In this document: piece after piece, positions 8,376 to 16,534 of the stretch
Position numbering within the stretch: position 1 is the first letter of the stretch
Layout of the letters: every line of letters starts with the position of its first letter
Origin: JAABVD01 sp965204545
GTDB lineage: Bacteria > Verrucomicrobiota > Verrucomicrobiia > Opitutales > UBA2995
NCBI GenBank assembly: GCA_965204545.1
Contig: CBDBFA010000003.1
Location: forward strand, 1,240,001 to 1,304,000
Length of the DNA stretch: 64,000 bases
Direction: 5' to 3'
The notes under the pieces: model-generated
Told to the model about the DNA's origin: nothing
Databases searched by the model: none
The model's input: the letters and a program-made list of their open reading frames with translations, nothing else
Position numbers and translations under genes: made by a program

Positions 8376-10132
8376 CAGGGTTCATTTCTATAGGAGTCGG
8401 GAGACAAAACGCAAAAGCGAAAACCAGTCCATCGCGACCTGAAATGGGGAGCGACCCAGCGAGCGGGTTGCCGGATGACGGCATCGAAGGAATCCGACCC
8501 GTTGCCGCCAAACAATCCTGCTCTTTCCTTTTGATCGGGTTGCAAGACCCATTCTTCAAGGCTTCCGTATAAATCGAAAAAGCCTCCGACAAGCCTCGAG
8601 CTTCCTACGGGATGGCTTCGAAATTGGGCGGAATGGGACAACCATAACTCCTCTTTGCGGCCGGGTTGCAGTTCCGGAATGGTCAGCCATTGCAGATGGG
8701 GAAGTTGCACGGTTCGGCCCATCATCCAACCGAGTTGGCGGCAAAAGTCTTTGGCCTGTTTGAAAGAAACCGAATCAACTGGCAATTCATCTCCCATCCA
8801 ACGGCTCGGATTATTACCCATGATTCGGGAATACAGTGCCTGATCTACCTCGCTGACCAGCAATCTCAGCCCCGGGATGTGAGGATGACGGACCAATCTT
8901 TTCTCCACTTCTTCCACCAGAGCGGGAATTTCCTCCTCTCGTTGGGAAAGCCACTCAATGCGCTGGGGCAGGGCCGCATCCGGCAGCATAGAAGAGGGAA
9001 AACTCCCCAGAAATGACCGGACCGATTGGTCGAGACGTCCAAGCAAACTGCCGACCGTCTCCCATTCCCCGTCCCGAAGGCTCTCATTCAGAGTCCCGAT
9101 CTGCCGGGAAATAGAAGCGGCCAAGGCAGAGCTTTGACCGATTGCCAAACGGTTGCGCAATTCTCCCAGGCGGTCGGGCCGGTTGAATCCGCTCGAGGGA
9201 AATTGCTCATTGACCACCTCCTGCAGGTTGAGCGCTCGTTCAAGGACGTCGATCGCCCCGCCTTCTTCGGCCGTTTTCAACAAGCTTTCAATCCGGTCGT
9301 TCAATCGGGCCGCTTCGACGCGTTGGAGATTGTCTTTCAATTCCTGCACCAACCGCCATCGGGCGTGCCTGCTTTGAGGGGAATGAAAGTTGAAGGATTC
9401 CTGGAGAGCCAGGGCCTGAGTCCAATGTTCCTCAGCCTTATCCCATTGGGCCCTTGCAAAAGCTGCCTTCCCTTCCGCCACCAATAAGTCGATCGCGGCG
9501 GCCGAATTCTCGGATTCCAGGTCGCCCAACCTCTGCCTGAGGTGTGAAACCTCACCGACATCCGCCCATTCACTGCCTGGAGAGCGCTGGTTGATCCACT
9601 CCTGCGCGGCTAGAGCCTCTTCCAATAACGTCATGGCGCGAACTGAAAAGCCTTCCTGTTTCAGCCGGGATGCCTCACCAGCCAAGGCCTGAACCCGCCC
9701 CCACAGGTATTTGCCCTTGGTTGTTTCGAGTCGACGGACCAACATTTCGTAGCGGCTGACCGATCCAAAGGAGTCGTCCGGGTCCAAGGCCCTCAATTCG
9801 GCCTGGATGGAAATGGCCCTTTCAAGTTCCTGAAAGGCCTCGGGGTCTTCCGGGTCTTTCAGCCAAGCCCGTTCAAAGGTCTGTTCGGCTCGCGCCCCCG
9901 ACTCCATCCATTTGATGACCTCGAGCTCATCCACCTCCCCGGTCCGGCCGCCATGACGCGACCCCGGACCCGCAACCCAAAAATATATCATGCTCCCGGG
10001 CAACAGCCCGCCCATCAGGAGCGCCAGCCCGAACAACCCGACCGTATTGAGCGGGAATTCTTCCCTGGAAAAGGTGCTGCTCCTGAACATGGATCTACCC
10101 GAACGGTTCTGAAAAAGCCATTTTTGAGACAC
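8375..10132 (-). CDS. Membrane-anchored protein with helical repeats and C-terminal FGE-sulfatase (SUMF1-like) domain
   Basis: A 585-aa protein. One N-terminal transmembrane segment (about residues 29-55) is followed by ~330 residues of charged helical sequence with loosely repeated 'AxxLLxxAEE..ALxLQExxN' units, probably TPR-like or coiled coil. The last ~150 residues (SRIMGNNPSRWMGDELPVDSV onward, with GGFFDLYGSLEEWV, GGNGSDSFDAV and RSRWTGFRFCV) match the FGE-sulfatase domain layout of formylglycine-generating enzyme relatives. The catalytic Cys pair of true FGE is not evident, so a binding or signalling role is more likely. The GTG at 10132 is used; ATG at 10090 is an alternative that keeps the membrane segment. 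It is coupled to the small membrane peptide downstream. Confidence 0.65.
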   Translation of the reverse strand: MSQKWLFQNRSGRSMFRSSTFSREEFPLNTVGLFGLALLMGGLLPGSMIYFWVAGPGSRHGGRTGEVDELEVIKWMESGARAEQTFERAWLKDPEDPEAFQELERAISIQAELRALDPDDSFGSVSRYEMLVRRLETTKGKYLWGRVQALAGEASRLKQEGFSVRAMTLLEEALAAQEWINQRSPGSEWADVGEVSHLRQRLGDLESENSAAAIDLLVAEGKAAFARAQWDKAEEHWTQALALQESFNFHSPQSRHARWRLVQELKDNLQRVEAARLNDRIESLLKTAEEGGAIDVLERALNLQEVVNEQFPSSGFNRPDRLGELRNRLAIGQSSALAASISRQIGTLNESLRDGEWETVGSLLGRLDQSVRSFLGSFPSSMLPDAALPQRIEWLSQREEEIPALVEEVEKRLVRHPHIPGLRLLVSEVDQALYSRIMGNNPSRWMGDELPVDSVSFKQAKDFCRQLGWMMGRTVQLPHLQWLTIPELQPGRKEELWLSHSAQFRSHPVGSSRLVGGFFDLYGSLEEWVLQPDQKERAGLFGGNGSDSFDAVIRQPARWVAPHFRSRWTGFRFCVLSPDSYRNEP

Positions 10133-10179
10133 CCCTGGGGGGGAGGCTCAAATCAGGAATGGAATCTTAACAACGCTTC

Positions 10180-10220
10180 TTTCAGTCGCTTGATCCGGCT
10201 TCGCCGGAACAGGATCGCTT
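10180..10220. repeat. 41-bp direct repeat, copy 1 (flanks GxxExxY gene)
   Basis: This is identical over 41 bp to 10718-10758. It contains the small hairpin CCGGCTTCGCCGG. The two copies bracket the GxxExxY gene, suggesting the gene plus flanks arrived or was duplicated as a unit. Confidence 0.9.
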
Positions 10221-10235
10221 GGCGAACAGGAGATT

Positions 10236-10595
10236 TCAAGAGTAGAGTCTTTTGAATTCGAGCTTCGGAGCTCCAAAATTGACAAGGAGACCAGTTTTGT
10301 ATCTGCCCGCCTTCAAGTAGTTTATGAGTTGGGCCGAGTGTTCCGGGCATAATTCCCTTACTGCCTTTAACTCCATTACTAGCTCGTCCTCTACAATCAA
10401 GTCGGCAAAATAAATTCCTATCTGCTGTCCTCGAAACGCAACCTCAACTTTCTTTTCGAATTCACACTGCAATTCAATTTGTTCAAAAACAATCCTCAGA
10501 GCATTTTGATAGACTTGTTCCAAAAACCCAGGACCGAGTTCGTTATGTACCCCATATAGGGCTTTAATGATTTTCGAGGTGAGATTATTTTTCAT
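10236..10595 (-). CDS. GxxExxY protein (PD-(D/E)XK-like)
   Basis: A 119-aa protein with the defining motif of the family near its start: HNELGPGFLEQVYQ (G-P-G-F-L-E-x-x-Y). Downstream are ADLIVEDELVMELKAV, the D...ExK layout of a nuclease fold, and QLINYLKAGRYKTGLLVNFG, all typical of GxxExxY proteins. These are very common in Verrucomicrobiota and Bacteroidota genomes, usually as solitary multi-copy genes. Their role is not established. It is bracketed by a 41-bp direct repeat and hairpin-rich GC islands, which hints at mobility. Confidence 0.9.
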   Translation of the reverse strand: MKNNLTSKIIKALYGVHNELGPGFLEQVYQNALRIVFEQIELQCEFEKKVEVAFRGQQIGIYFADLIVEDELVMELKAVRELCPEHSAQLINYLKAGRYKTGLLVNFGAPKLEFKRLYS

Positions 10596-10717
10596 CCACT
10601 GGGTAGAAAACCGTTAAGGAAGATCCCTCAATCGTTTCCTGTTGGCGCGTAGCGCCATCCTGTTGCCGTAGGCATCCAGCCGCGTAGCGGCGATGTTTTT
10701 ATTGTTAACAAGGTTCC

Positions 10718-10758
10718 TTTCAGTCGCTTGATCCGGCTTCGCCGGAACAGGATCGCTT
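10718..10758. repeat. 41-bp direct repeat, copy 2
   Basis: This is the second perfect copy of the 10180-10220 repeat. Between it and the GxxExxY start (10596-10717) are two further GC-rich inverted motifs (ggcgcgtagcgcc; gccgcgtagcggc) and no gene. Confidence 0.9.
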
Positions 10759-10870
10759 CGGGAGCAGGAATTAGACCACTTATCCTTCCTCCAACCGTGC
10801 AGCCAGAACCTTTTTTATTTGATCACCTGCCAGCTAATTTAAACCTTTACCAAACTTTGCGCCCCATCCA

Positions 10871-11758
10871 GTGAGGAAAGACTATTCTTCAGATTCAAGC
10901 AGCTTCTCGCCCCTTCCCCGCGTGTGTGTTCTGGCTGCGGGATTGATCGGCGCTTCCGTGGGTATGGCCTGCCAGGCACGCGGGGCAGCCAAAAAGGTTT
11001 CCGTCTGGTCGCGCCGCTCATCAACCCGGGCCGAGGCGGGCCGACAAGATTGGTGCGACGCTGTTTATGCCACACCGGAAGAAGCGGTTGAGAACTGCGA
11101 CCTGATCGTCATCTGTTCCCCGGTTGAAAATATAGTCCCGCTTTACCGCGCCATTCTGCCCTCTCTCAAACCCGGGGCCATCGTCACCGATGCCGGCAGC
11201 ACCAAAAGCAGGATATGCCGTGGCGCCGAGGCCGCAGGAAATTCCCCAGGCATCTTTGTTGGATCACATCCCATGGCGGGTTCGGAAAAAACGGGCATGA
11301 AACACGCCCGAGCCGATTTATTCCGGAATCAGCCCTGCTTCATTACCCCCACGGAAAAGGCGGACCATGGAGCGGTGGAAAAAGTATTGCATTTCTGGGA
11401 AGCTTTGGGAGCAGTTCCCACGGTAACCTCCCCTGAAAAACATGATGAAATTGTTGCTCACATCAGCCACCTGCCCCATCTCCTGGCAACCAGCCTCTGT
11501 ACTTTCCTCAGTGAAAAGGATCCCCATTGGGCCAGTCTCTCCAGTTCGGGGCTGAAGGACACCACCCGTATCGCGGCGGGGGATTCCGCCATATGGAAAT
11601 CGATAGTTGAGACCAACTTGGAAGAGATAAGAAGGGCGCTTTCCCGGTATCAGGTTGAACTGCAGCGTTATCAGGAGATTTTAACTGAGGGTCGAATGGA
11701 GGAAGTGGTCCAATTCCTTGACAAAGGCAAAGTGTTCCGGGACGACCTTTCCCGTTGA
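10871..11758 (+). CDS. tyrA: Prephenate dehydrogenase (TyrA)
   Basis: It oxidatively decarboxylates prephenate to 4-hydroxyphenylpyruvate in tyrosine synthesis. The 295-aa protein has the Rossmann strand VCVLAAGLIGAS, CDLIVICSPV, the diagnostic GSHPMAGSEKTG and the HISHLPHLLATSL helix with the conserved His. The first Gly of the usual GxGLIG is Ala here; the rest is intact. There is no ACT or chorismate mutase domain, so it is monofunctional. The GTG start at 10871 is the longest; the core begins at about residue 16. The aroA ATG follows 4 bp after the stop, giving a tyrA-aroA-cmk operon. Confidence 0.9.
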   Translation: MRKDYSSDSSSFSPLPRVCVLAAGLIGASVGMACQARGAAKKVSVWSRRSSTRAEAGRQDWCDAVYATPEEAVENCDLIVICSPVENIVPLYRAILPSLKPGAIVTDAGSTKSRICRGAEAAGNSPGIFVGSHPMAGSEKTGMKHARADLFRNQPCFITPTEKADHGAVEKVLHFWEALGAVPTVTSPEKHDEIVAHISHLPHLLATSLCTFLSEKDPHWASLSSSGLKDTTRIAAGDSAIWKSIVETNLEEIRRALSRYQVELQRYQEILTEGRMEEVVQFLDKGKVFRDDLSR

Positions 11759-11762
11759 ATCG

Positions 11763-13115
11763 ATGCGTCACCACCTCGATTACCCGGACCCCCTCCCCAT
11801 TCATCCGTTTACTACCCCGGTCAGCGGCAGTGTAGCGGTTCCCGGTTCCAAGAGCATCACCAACCGGTTGCTAATCCTGGCCGCTTTGTCGGACCGGTCT
11901 GTAACTTTGACCGGGGCGTTATTCAGCGACGATTCCCGCCTCATGGTTCAATGCCTGCGCCAGTTGGGAATTGCGGTGGAAACCAACGAAAGCGAAAGAA
12001 CCATGCGGGTCCGGGGCACAGGAGGCTTCCTGGAATCCGGACGGGCAGCCCTTTCCGTGGGACTTTCCGGAACGACAGCTCGCTTTATCACGGCTCTTTG
12101 CGGGACGCGCAAAGGCGGTGAATTCAAAGTCGACGGAACCCGGCAAATGCGAAAAAGGCCCATGAAGGGCTTATTGGATGCTTTGCTTCAACAAGGCTGC
12201 GAAGTGGAATCGGACCAAGGATTTCTACCCGTCACTCTTCGCCCTTCGGGCTTGAAAGGGGGACGCATTTTTCTGGAAGCCTCGGCCAGTTCCCAATTGC
12301 TCTCGGCCTTGCTCATGGTATCTCCCCTGGCCGAGGCAGACCTGGAAATCGAAGTTTCCGGAGGAGCGGAGAAGAAACCTTTTGTAGCGATGACCCAGCG
12401 ATTGATGTACCGATTTGGGCAACCCCCCCAGGTAGTGGAGCCGCTGGGAAAGGACCGCGTGCTCATAAAAGTAAAGGCCGGGAACAAGTATTTGCTCCCG
12501 GATGCAGTGGCGGTGGAGCCCGATGCATCGGCCGCTTCCTATTATTTGACCCTCCCCCTCGTGGTGGGCGGAAGGATCACCGTAAAAGGGCTTCATCCGG
12601 AGGTCCTGCAAGGGGACTTCGCCTACACGGAGGTGATGCGCGAGGCCGGCCTGAAAGTCACGAGTTCACCAAGCGGCACCACGGCCTCCCTGCCCGTCGG
12701 AAAATTGCCGGGTATGGGGGTCAGGAAAAATTTCTGGGCCATATCGGATACGTTTCCCACCTTAGCCGCTATCACGCCCCTTTTGAAAGGAATCACCCGC
12801 ATCAATGGGATTTCCCACACCCGCCACCAGGAAACGGATCGCGTCGCCGCCATGCAAAAGGAGCTGACCAAACTGGGACAGCGGGTTGAATCCGACGAGG
12901 ATTCCCTCCACATTCAACCTGGTGTGATTGTTCCCTCCGAAGTCGACCCTCACGGAGACCATCGCATGGCCATGAGCCTGGCAATTCTGGGGTGCTTCAA
13001 TTTATATGCCGACGGATCGCCTTGGATGAAAATCCGGAATCCCGCCTGCTGCGCCAAAACCTTCCCCAAGTTCTTCAAGGTTCTGGAAGACCTCCGCAAC
13101 AACCGATCCCAATGA
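11763..13115 (+). CDS. aroA: 3-phosphoshikimate 1-carboxyvinyltransferase (EPSP synthase)
   Basis: It transfers enolpyruvate from PEP to shikimate 3-phosphate in the shikimate pathway. The 450-aa protein shows all family motifs: GSKSITNRLLILAALSD (S3P/PEP-binding Lys), SGTTARF, MRKRPMKGLLDAL, EPDASAASYYL, SDTFPTLA with the catalytic Asp, RHQETDRV and DPHGDHRMAMSLAI. The ATG at 11763 is chosen over an upstream ATG at 11718 because it avoids a 41-bp overlap with tyrA and matches the usual N-terminal length. Its stop overlaps the cmk start as ATGA, so cmk is translationally coupled. Confidence 0.97.
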   Translation: MRHHLDYPDPLPIHPFTTPVSGSVAVPGSKSITNRLLILAALSDRSVTLTGALFSDDSRLMVQCLRQLGIAVETNESERTMRVRGTGGFLESGRAALSVGLSGTTARFITALCGTRKGGEFKVDGTRQMRKRPMKGLLDALLQQGCEVESDQGFLPVTLRPSGLKGGRIFLEASASSQLLSALLMVSPLAEADLEIEVSGGAEKKPFVAMTQRLMYRFGQPPQVVEPLGKDRVLIKVKAGNKYLLPDAVAVEPDASAASYYLTLPLVVGGRITVKGLHPEVLQGDFAYTEVMREAGLKVTSSPSGTTASLPVGKLPGMGVRKNFWAISDTFPTLAAITPLLKGITRINGISHTRHQETDRVAAMQKELTKLGQRVESDEDSLHIQPGVIVPSEVDPHGDHRMAMSLAILGCFNLYADGSPWMKIRNPACCAKTFPKFFKVLEDLRNNRSQ

Positions 13116-13777
13116 GGGGAGAGGACTTTATGGTGGTGGCGATGGATGGCGGGGCCGCCACGGGCAAATCGTCCACCTCGAAAATCCTGAGCGACCGGCT
13201 CGGATTGCTTTATGTAAATTCCGGGGCCCACTACCGGGCGCTCACTTGGGCCATTGTTCAAGAAGGGATTCCTCTCGATCAGTTGGAACAAATAGAAGGA
13301 TTCCTGAAGAGCCTGAAGGTTGGCGTGAAAATTGTAGGGAACGAAGCCCACATCACCCTGGGGGACCGCATTCCGGGGGAGGAGATCCGATTCCAAACGG
13401 TCAACGAGGCGGTTTCCCATATCGCCGCCATCCCAGGAGTTCGCAAGTTTCTCCTGCCTCATCAGAGATCCTATGCGGAATTGGCCCGTCAACACCCGTT
13501 TGAAGGATTGATTATGGAAGGACGGGACGTGGGAACGGTCATCTTTCCCGAGGCCGATTTCCGGTTTTTTCTGGTCGCCGAGGAGGCGGAAAGAACCAGG
13601 CGCCGCCAGGGGGAGGGACAGATCGACAGCATTGGTAAGCGCGACTTCCTGGACAAAGGGCGTAAAAACGCCCCTCTTTTCCTTTCGGAAGGGGCCATTG
13701 AAGTCGATACGACCCACTTGACGTTGCAGGAAGTAGCGGAAAAATTAACCGATATTATCCTGGCTGGGAAAAAATGA
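13112..13777 (+). CDS. cmk: Cytidylate kinase
   Basis: It phosphorylates CMP/dCMP using ATP. The 221-aa protein has the P-loop DGGAATGKSSTSK, the CMP-site strand LYVNSGAHYRALTWA and the GRDVGTVIFPEADFRFFLVA segment followed by EERTRRRQ-type lid arginines. This length and order fit type I cytidylate kinases. The start ATG at 13112 overlaps the aroA stop; a longer frame from 12992 runs inside aroA and is not used. The pairing with aroA is seen in many bacteria, often with rpsA next. Here a TonB receptor follows instead after 77 bp. Confidence 0.93.
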   Translation: MRGEDFMVVAMDGGAATGKSSTSKILSDRLGLLYVNSGAHYRALTWAIVQEGIPLDQLEQIEGFLKSLKVGVKIVGNEAHITLGDRIPGEEIRFQTVNEAVSHIAAIPGVRKFLLPHQRSYAELARQHPFEGLIMEGRDVGTVIFPEADFRFFLVAEEAERTRRRQGEGQIDSIGKRDFLDKGRKNAPLFLSEGAIEVDTTHLTLQEVAEKLTDIILAGKK

Positions 13778-13854
13778 TCTCCTTCTTCAATGGCCACCGT
13801 TTTGCTGCCGGTTACGCATTCCCCCTTCCAAATGGAGGTTCAATCCGATAGGAG

Positions 13855-16377
13855 ATGAAGATCTGGAGGTATTGGAAACCGGGCCTGGTTCTTATTCTGG
13901 GAATGACCCTCCTATCCCCGCTCCAACTGGTAGGGCAACAGGACGATGAAAACCTGGAAATCTACGATCTGCCCGAGCTGGCCATTGAGGAAATCCCCAT
14001 CGAGGAAAACATCATGCCGACCTCTCGACCGTTCAATTCGGTTTACGGAGCCGAACGCAGCATTTTGGATACTCCCCGTAACGTTACCATCATCTCCCGT
14101 GAACAGTTGGATGCGATTGCCATTAAGGACATCCGCGATTTTTCGAAGCTGACCTCCAGTTCCTACACCAAGACCAATTTCGGAGCCCCCGCCACCCCCA
14201 ATTTGCGGGGTCAGGAAGCCGACCTGTTCATCAACGGCATGCGCCGGGGCGGGTCTTCCAATGGTAACGATTTGCCCATCAATTTCAACGCGGTGGAATC
14301 GGTAAATATCGTAAAGGGCCCTGCCGGAGTGGTTTACGGAACCACCAACTACCTGGGAGGCTATGCCGACCTCATCACCAAAAAACCGTTTTTCGATCGC
14401 CCCCATGGAGAAGCGAGCATTAGTATCGGCGATTACAACCAATACACCTGGAACCTCGATTACGGAGCCCCCGTCAGTGAAACCTCGGCCTGGCGTCTTT
14501 CCTATGAGGGAAAAGACTGGGATGGCTACTGGCAATTCTGGTTTCAAAGGTCGCACGCCCTCTATTTGGCCTATACCCACCGGCCCAGCGACACCTACCG
14601 AATCGAAGCAAACATCGAGTTCTTCCAGGCCGATTACACGGAAAACTGGGGTATTAACCGGGTGACTCAAGACCTGGTCGATCACGGACGCTACATCCCC
14701 AACCGACAGACCGATTCCGAATACGCCGCCTATGTGGCCACCCTGGGAAACGGATGCGGGTTCTGGTGCGGGGACCCGGTGACCGATTTCGCCAGCCAGT
14801 TCGGCGGAGGCGGATTTGCCAGCATTATTCCGGTAGCTTCCAATACGATTCCGGTCAACCGGCGTTGGAAACTGGCCGCGCCGGGGGACGATTCGAGCGG
14901 GAAAGCCATCTATGGAGGGGTCGACCAATTCTGGGAACTGTCAGGGAACCTCTCCATCGTCAACAAAACCCAATTCGGTTATAAGGACCGTGAAACCTTC
15001 AGTTCCTATCATTATTCGGAATACCTGAAGGATAACTACCTGCTGGAAAACCGGACGGAAATTCACGGCAAGGGTAACCTCATGGGCCAGGTCCCGTATG
15101 AAATCAACGTTGGATTGCGCTTGCGCTACGACGCCATCTGGTCGGTCAACCACTTTTTTAACGAACCGGTCAACTTTTGGGACATGGCGCGCGACCCGAA
15201 TCTGCACCGGGTACCCGATCAGGCCTTCTCAGACTTTGGAGCCCCCTACGTTTTCGGGAAAGCTCCTCGCGGAATCCTCAATCACTGGTACATCGGCAAC
15301 GATGAATTTGCTCCCATCCCTACCCTGACCGGAGGGGACAGCGCCATGCTGACCATCGGACCCTTTTTCCAAACCGATTTAAGGTTACACGAAAAGTTCA
15401 GTTTGTTGTATGGGTTGACCGTGGACTTTGTGGAAGGGAGCTTGAAGCATCCTACCTTGGGGACGAATGGAGGGTACGATTACGACGGGGATGGTGAAAT
15501 CGACGACGATCAGCAGGAACGGGGATTCCAGGTCAGTGACACGCTGGATCTGTTCAATTACAATATCAGCCCGATCCTCAAGATGAACGAAAACACTTCA
15601 CTGTACGTCACCTGGAATTACAGCGAAACCTACGTCGCGGAAACCGGCGGTCGCCCCGACATCCCTTCCTGGGGGGAGGACCGGAGCAGTTCACTACTGG
15701 AATTTGGCGCCAAATTCTCCTTGCTGGATGACGAGTTCTTCATCGGTGCGGCCTACGTGGATCGCTCCTACACTGAAATCAACCAGGACGGTTCGATAGA
15801 TGACGTATTGGTCGATGCCTTTGAGATTGAGTTCAATTACCAACCCAACCGCCGCCTGTTCGCAACCTTCGGCTACAGCTATATCGACCAAGTTCGAACC
15901 GGCGGTTTCTACTCCAGTCCCTATACCATCGACAGGGCTTTGGCTGAAACGGGCGGTTTGTACATAAGTCCGCTCTTTCAAGGCGCGCCTGTTGGGAAAC
16001 TGGTGCGGTCACCCGGTGTCCCCAGACACCTGGTAAACGCCCTGTTTCAATACAAGTTCGACAACGGATTTGGCCTTATGGCCAATTACCTAGGCTATGG
16101 TAAAATGCCCTCCGGCTACGAGGGTTTCCCCATTAGCGTTCCCAATTTTTCCGGTGGAGACGACTACGAACTCATTTCCAATACAGCCATCCTCCCTTTC
16201 CAAACGGAGGTGGATTTGAGCGTGTTCTGGGAAAACGAGGAATGGATGGTCAAGCTGACCCTCTTCAACATAGGGGATGAGAAGAACTGGGATGTTAACA
16301 ATGCGGGCTATGGAAACGGCTCCCTCGTTGCCCGGATGCCACGCCACGGAGAATTTACCGTGGTAAGACGATTTTAA
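13855..16377 (+). CDS. TonB-dependent outer-membrane receptor
   Basis: An 840-aa receptor that would import a ligand (siderophore, vitamin or glycan) across the outer membrane using TonB energy. It has a signal peptide (MKIWRYWKPGLVLILGMTLL, cleavage near VGQQ) and a plug domain (RNVTIISREQLDAIAIKDI, TPNLRGQEADLFINGMRR, SVNIVKGPAGVVYG). A long beta-barrel follows with alternating aromatic strands, ending in VVRRF with the terminal Phe required by the BAM machinery. The plug and barrel style is closest to siderophore-type receptors, but the ligand is not determinable. A calcium-loop-like stretch (DYDGDGEIDDDQ) occurs at about residue 540. The stop lies 23 bp from the left end of the mobile element. 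Confidence 0.9.
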   Translation: MKIWRYWKPGLVLILGMTLLSPLQLVGQQDDENLEIYDLPELAIEEIPIEENIMPTSRPFNSVYGAERSILDTPRNVTIISREQLDAIAIKDIRDFSKLTSSSYTKTNFGAPATPNLRGQEADLFINGMRRGGSSNGNDLPINFNAVESVNIVKGPAGVVYGTTNYLGGYADLITKKPFFDRPHGEASISIGDYNQYTWNLDYGAPVSETSAWRLSYEGKDWDGYWQFWFQRSHALYLAYTHRPSDTYRIEANIEFFQADYTENWGINRVTQDLVDHGRYIPNRQTDSEYAAYVATLGNGCGFWCGDPVTDFASQFGGGGFASIIPVASNTIPVNRRWKLAAPGDDSSGKAIYGGVDQFWELSGNLSIVNKTQFGYKDRETFSSYHYSEYLKDNYLLENRTEIHGKGNLMGQVPYEINVGLRLRYDAIWSVNHFFNEPVNFWDMARDPNLHRVPDQAFSDFGAPYVFGKAPRGILNHWYIGNDEFAPIPTLTGGDSAMLTIGPFFQTDLRLHEKFSLLYGLTVDFVEGSLKHPTLGTNGGYDYDGDGEIDDDQQERGFQVSDTLDLFNYNISPILKMNENTSLYVTWNYSETYVAETGGRPDIPSWGEDRSSSLLEFGAKFSLLDDEFFIGAAYVDRSYTEINQDGSIDDVLVDAFEIEFNYQPNRRLFATFGYSYIDQVRTGGFYSSPYTIDRALAETGGLYISPLFQGAPVGKLVRSPGVPRHLVNALFQYKFDNGFGLMANYLGYGKMPSGYEGFPISVPNFSGGDDYELISNTAILPFQTEVDLSVFWENEEWMVKLTLFNIGDEKNWDVNNAGYGNGSLVARMPRHGEFTVVRRF

Positions 16378-16400
16378 CCCGCATTTCTCACAAAATTAGC

Positions 16401-16416
16401 ATGGTGCCCGGGGCGG
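16401..16416. other. Putative attL core
   Basis: The 16-bp sequence ATGGTGCCCGGGGCGG is repeated at 63749. Its reverse complement (CCGCCCCGGGCACCAT) resembles a tRNA 3' acceptor end with CCA, a common tyrosine-integrase target. No intact tRNA body follows on either side, so the tRNA link is only suggestive. Confidence 0.65.
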
Positions 16417-16420
16417 GAAC

Positions 16421-16534
16421 TGTGTAAATTCCATAAGTCCCTTAAAATAAGTAATTTATGTAAAAACCGATTTCTTTATCGAGATAGTTATTGACTGTTA
16501 TTTGCAGTTTTTCTATGTAATATCTGTGTAAAAT
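16421..16534 (+). promoter_or_regulatory. Putative left arm-type integrase sites / int promoter region
   Basis: Four related motifs lie between the att core and the integrase start: tgtgtaaatt (16421), tatgtaaaaa (16457), tatgtaatat (16514) and tgtgtaaaat (16525, running into the ATG). They resemble taggtaagat, tatgtaagaa and catgtaagat beside attR. This arrangement is expected for arm-binding sites of a lambda-like integrase and would also allow autoregulation. Confidence 0.45.

Noticed and set aside
11718..11762. Upstream ATG for aroA
   Set aside because: It would overlap tyrA by 41 bp and add residues with no match to the family N-terminus; the ATG at 11763 gives normal length.
16401..16480. 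tRNA gene at the integration site
   Set aside because: The att core looks like a CCA-ending acceptor stem in reverse complement, but neither end continues into a T-arm or anticodon arm.
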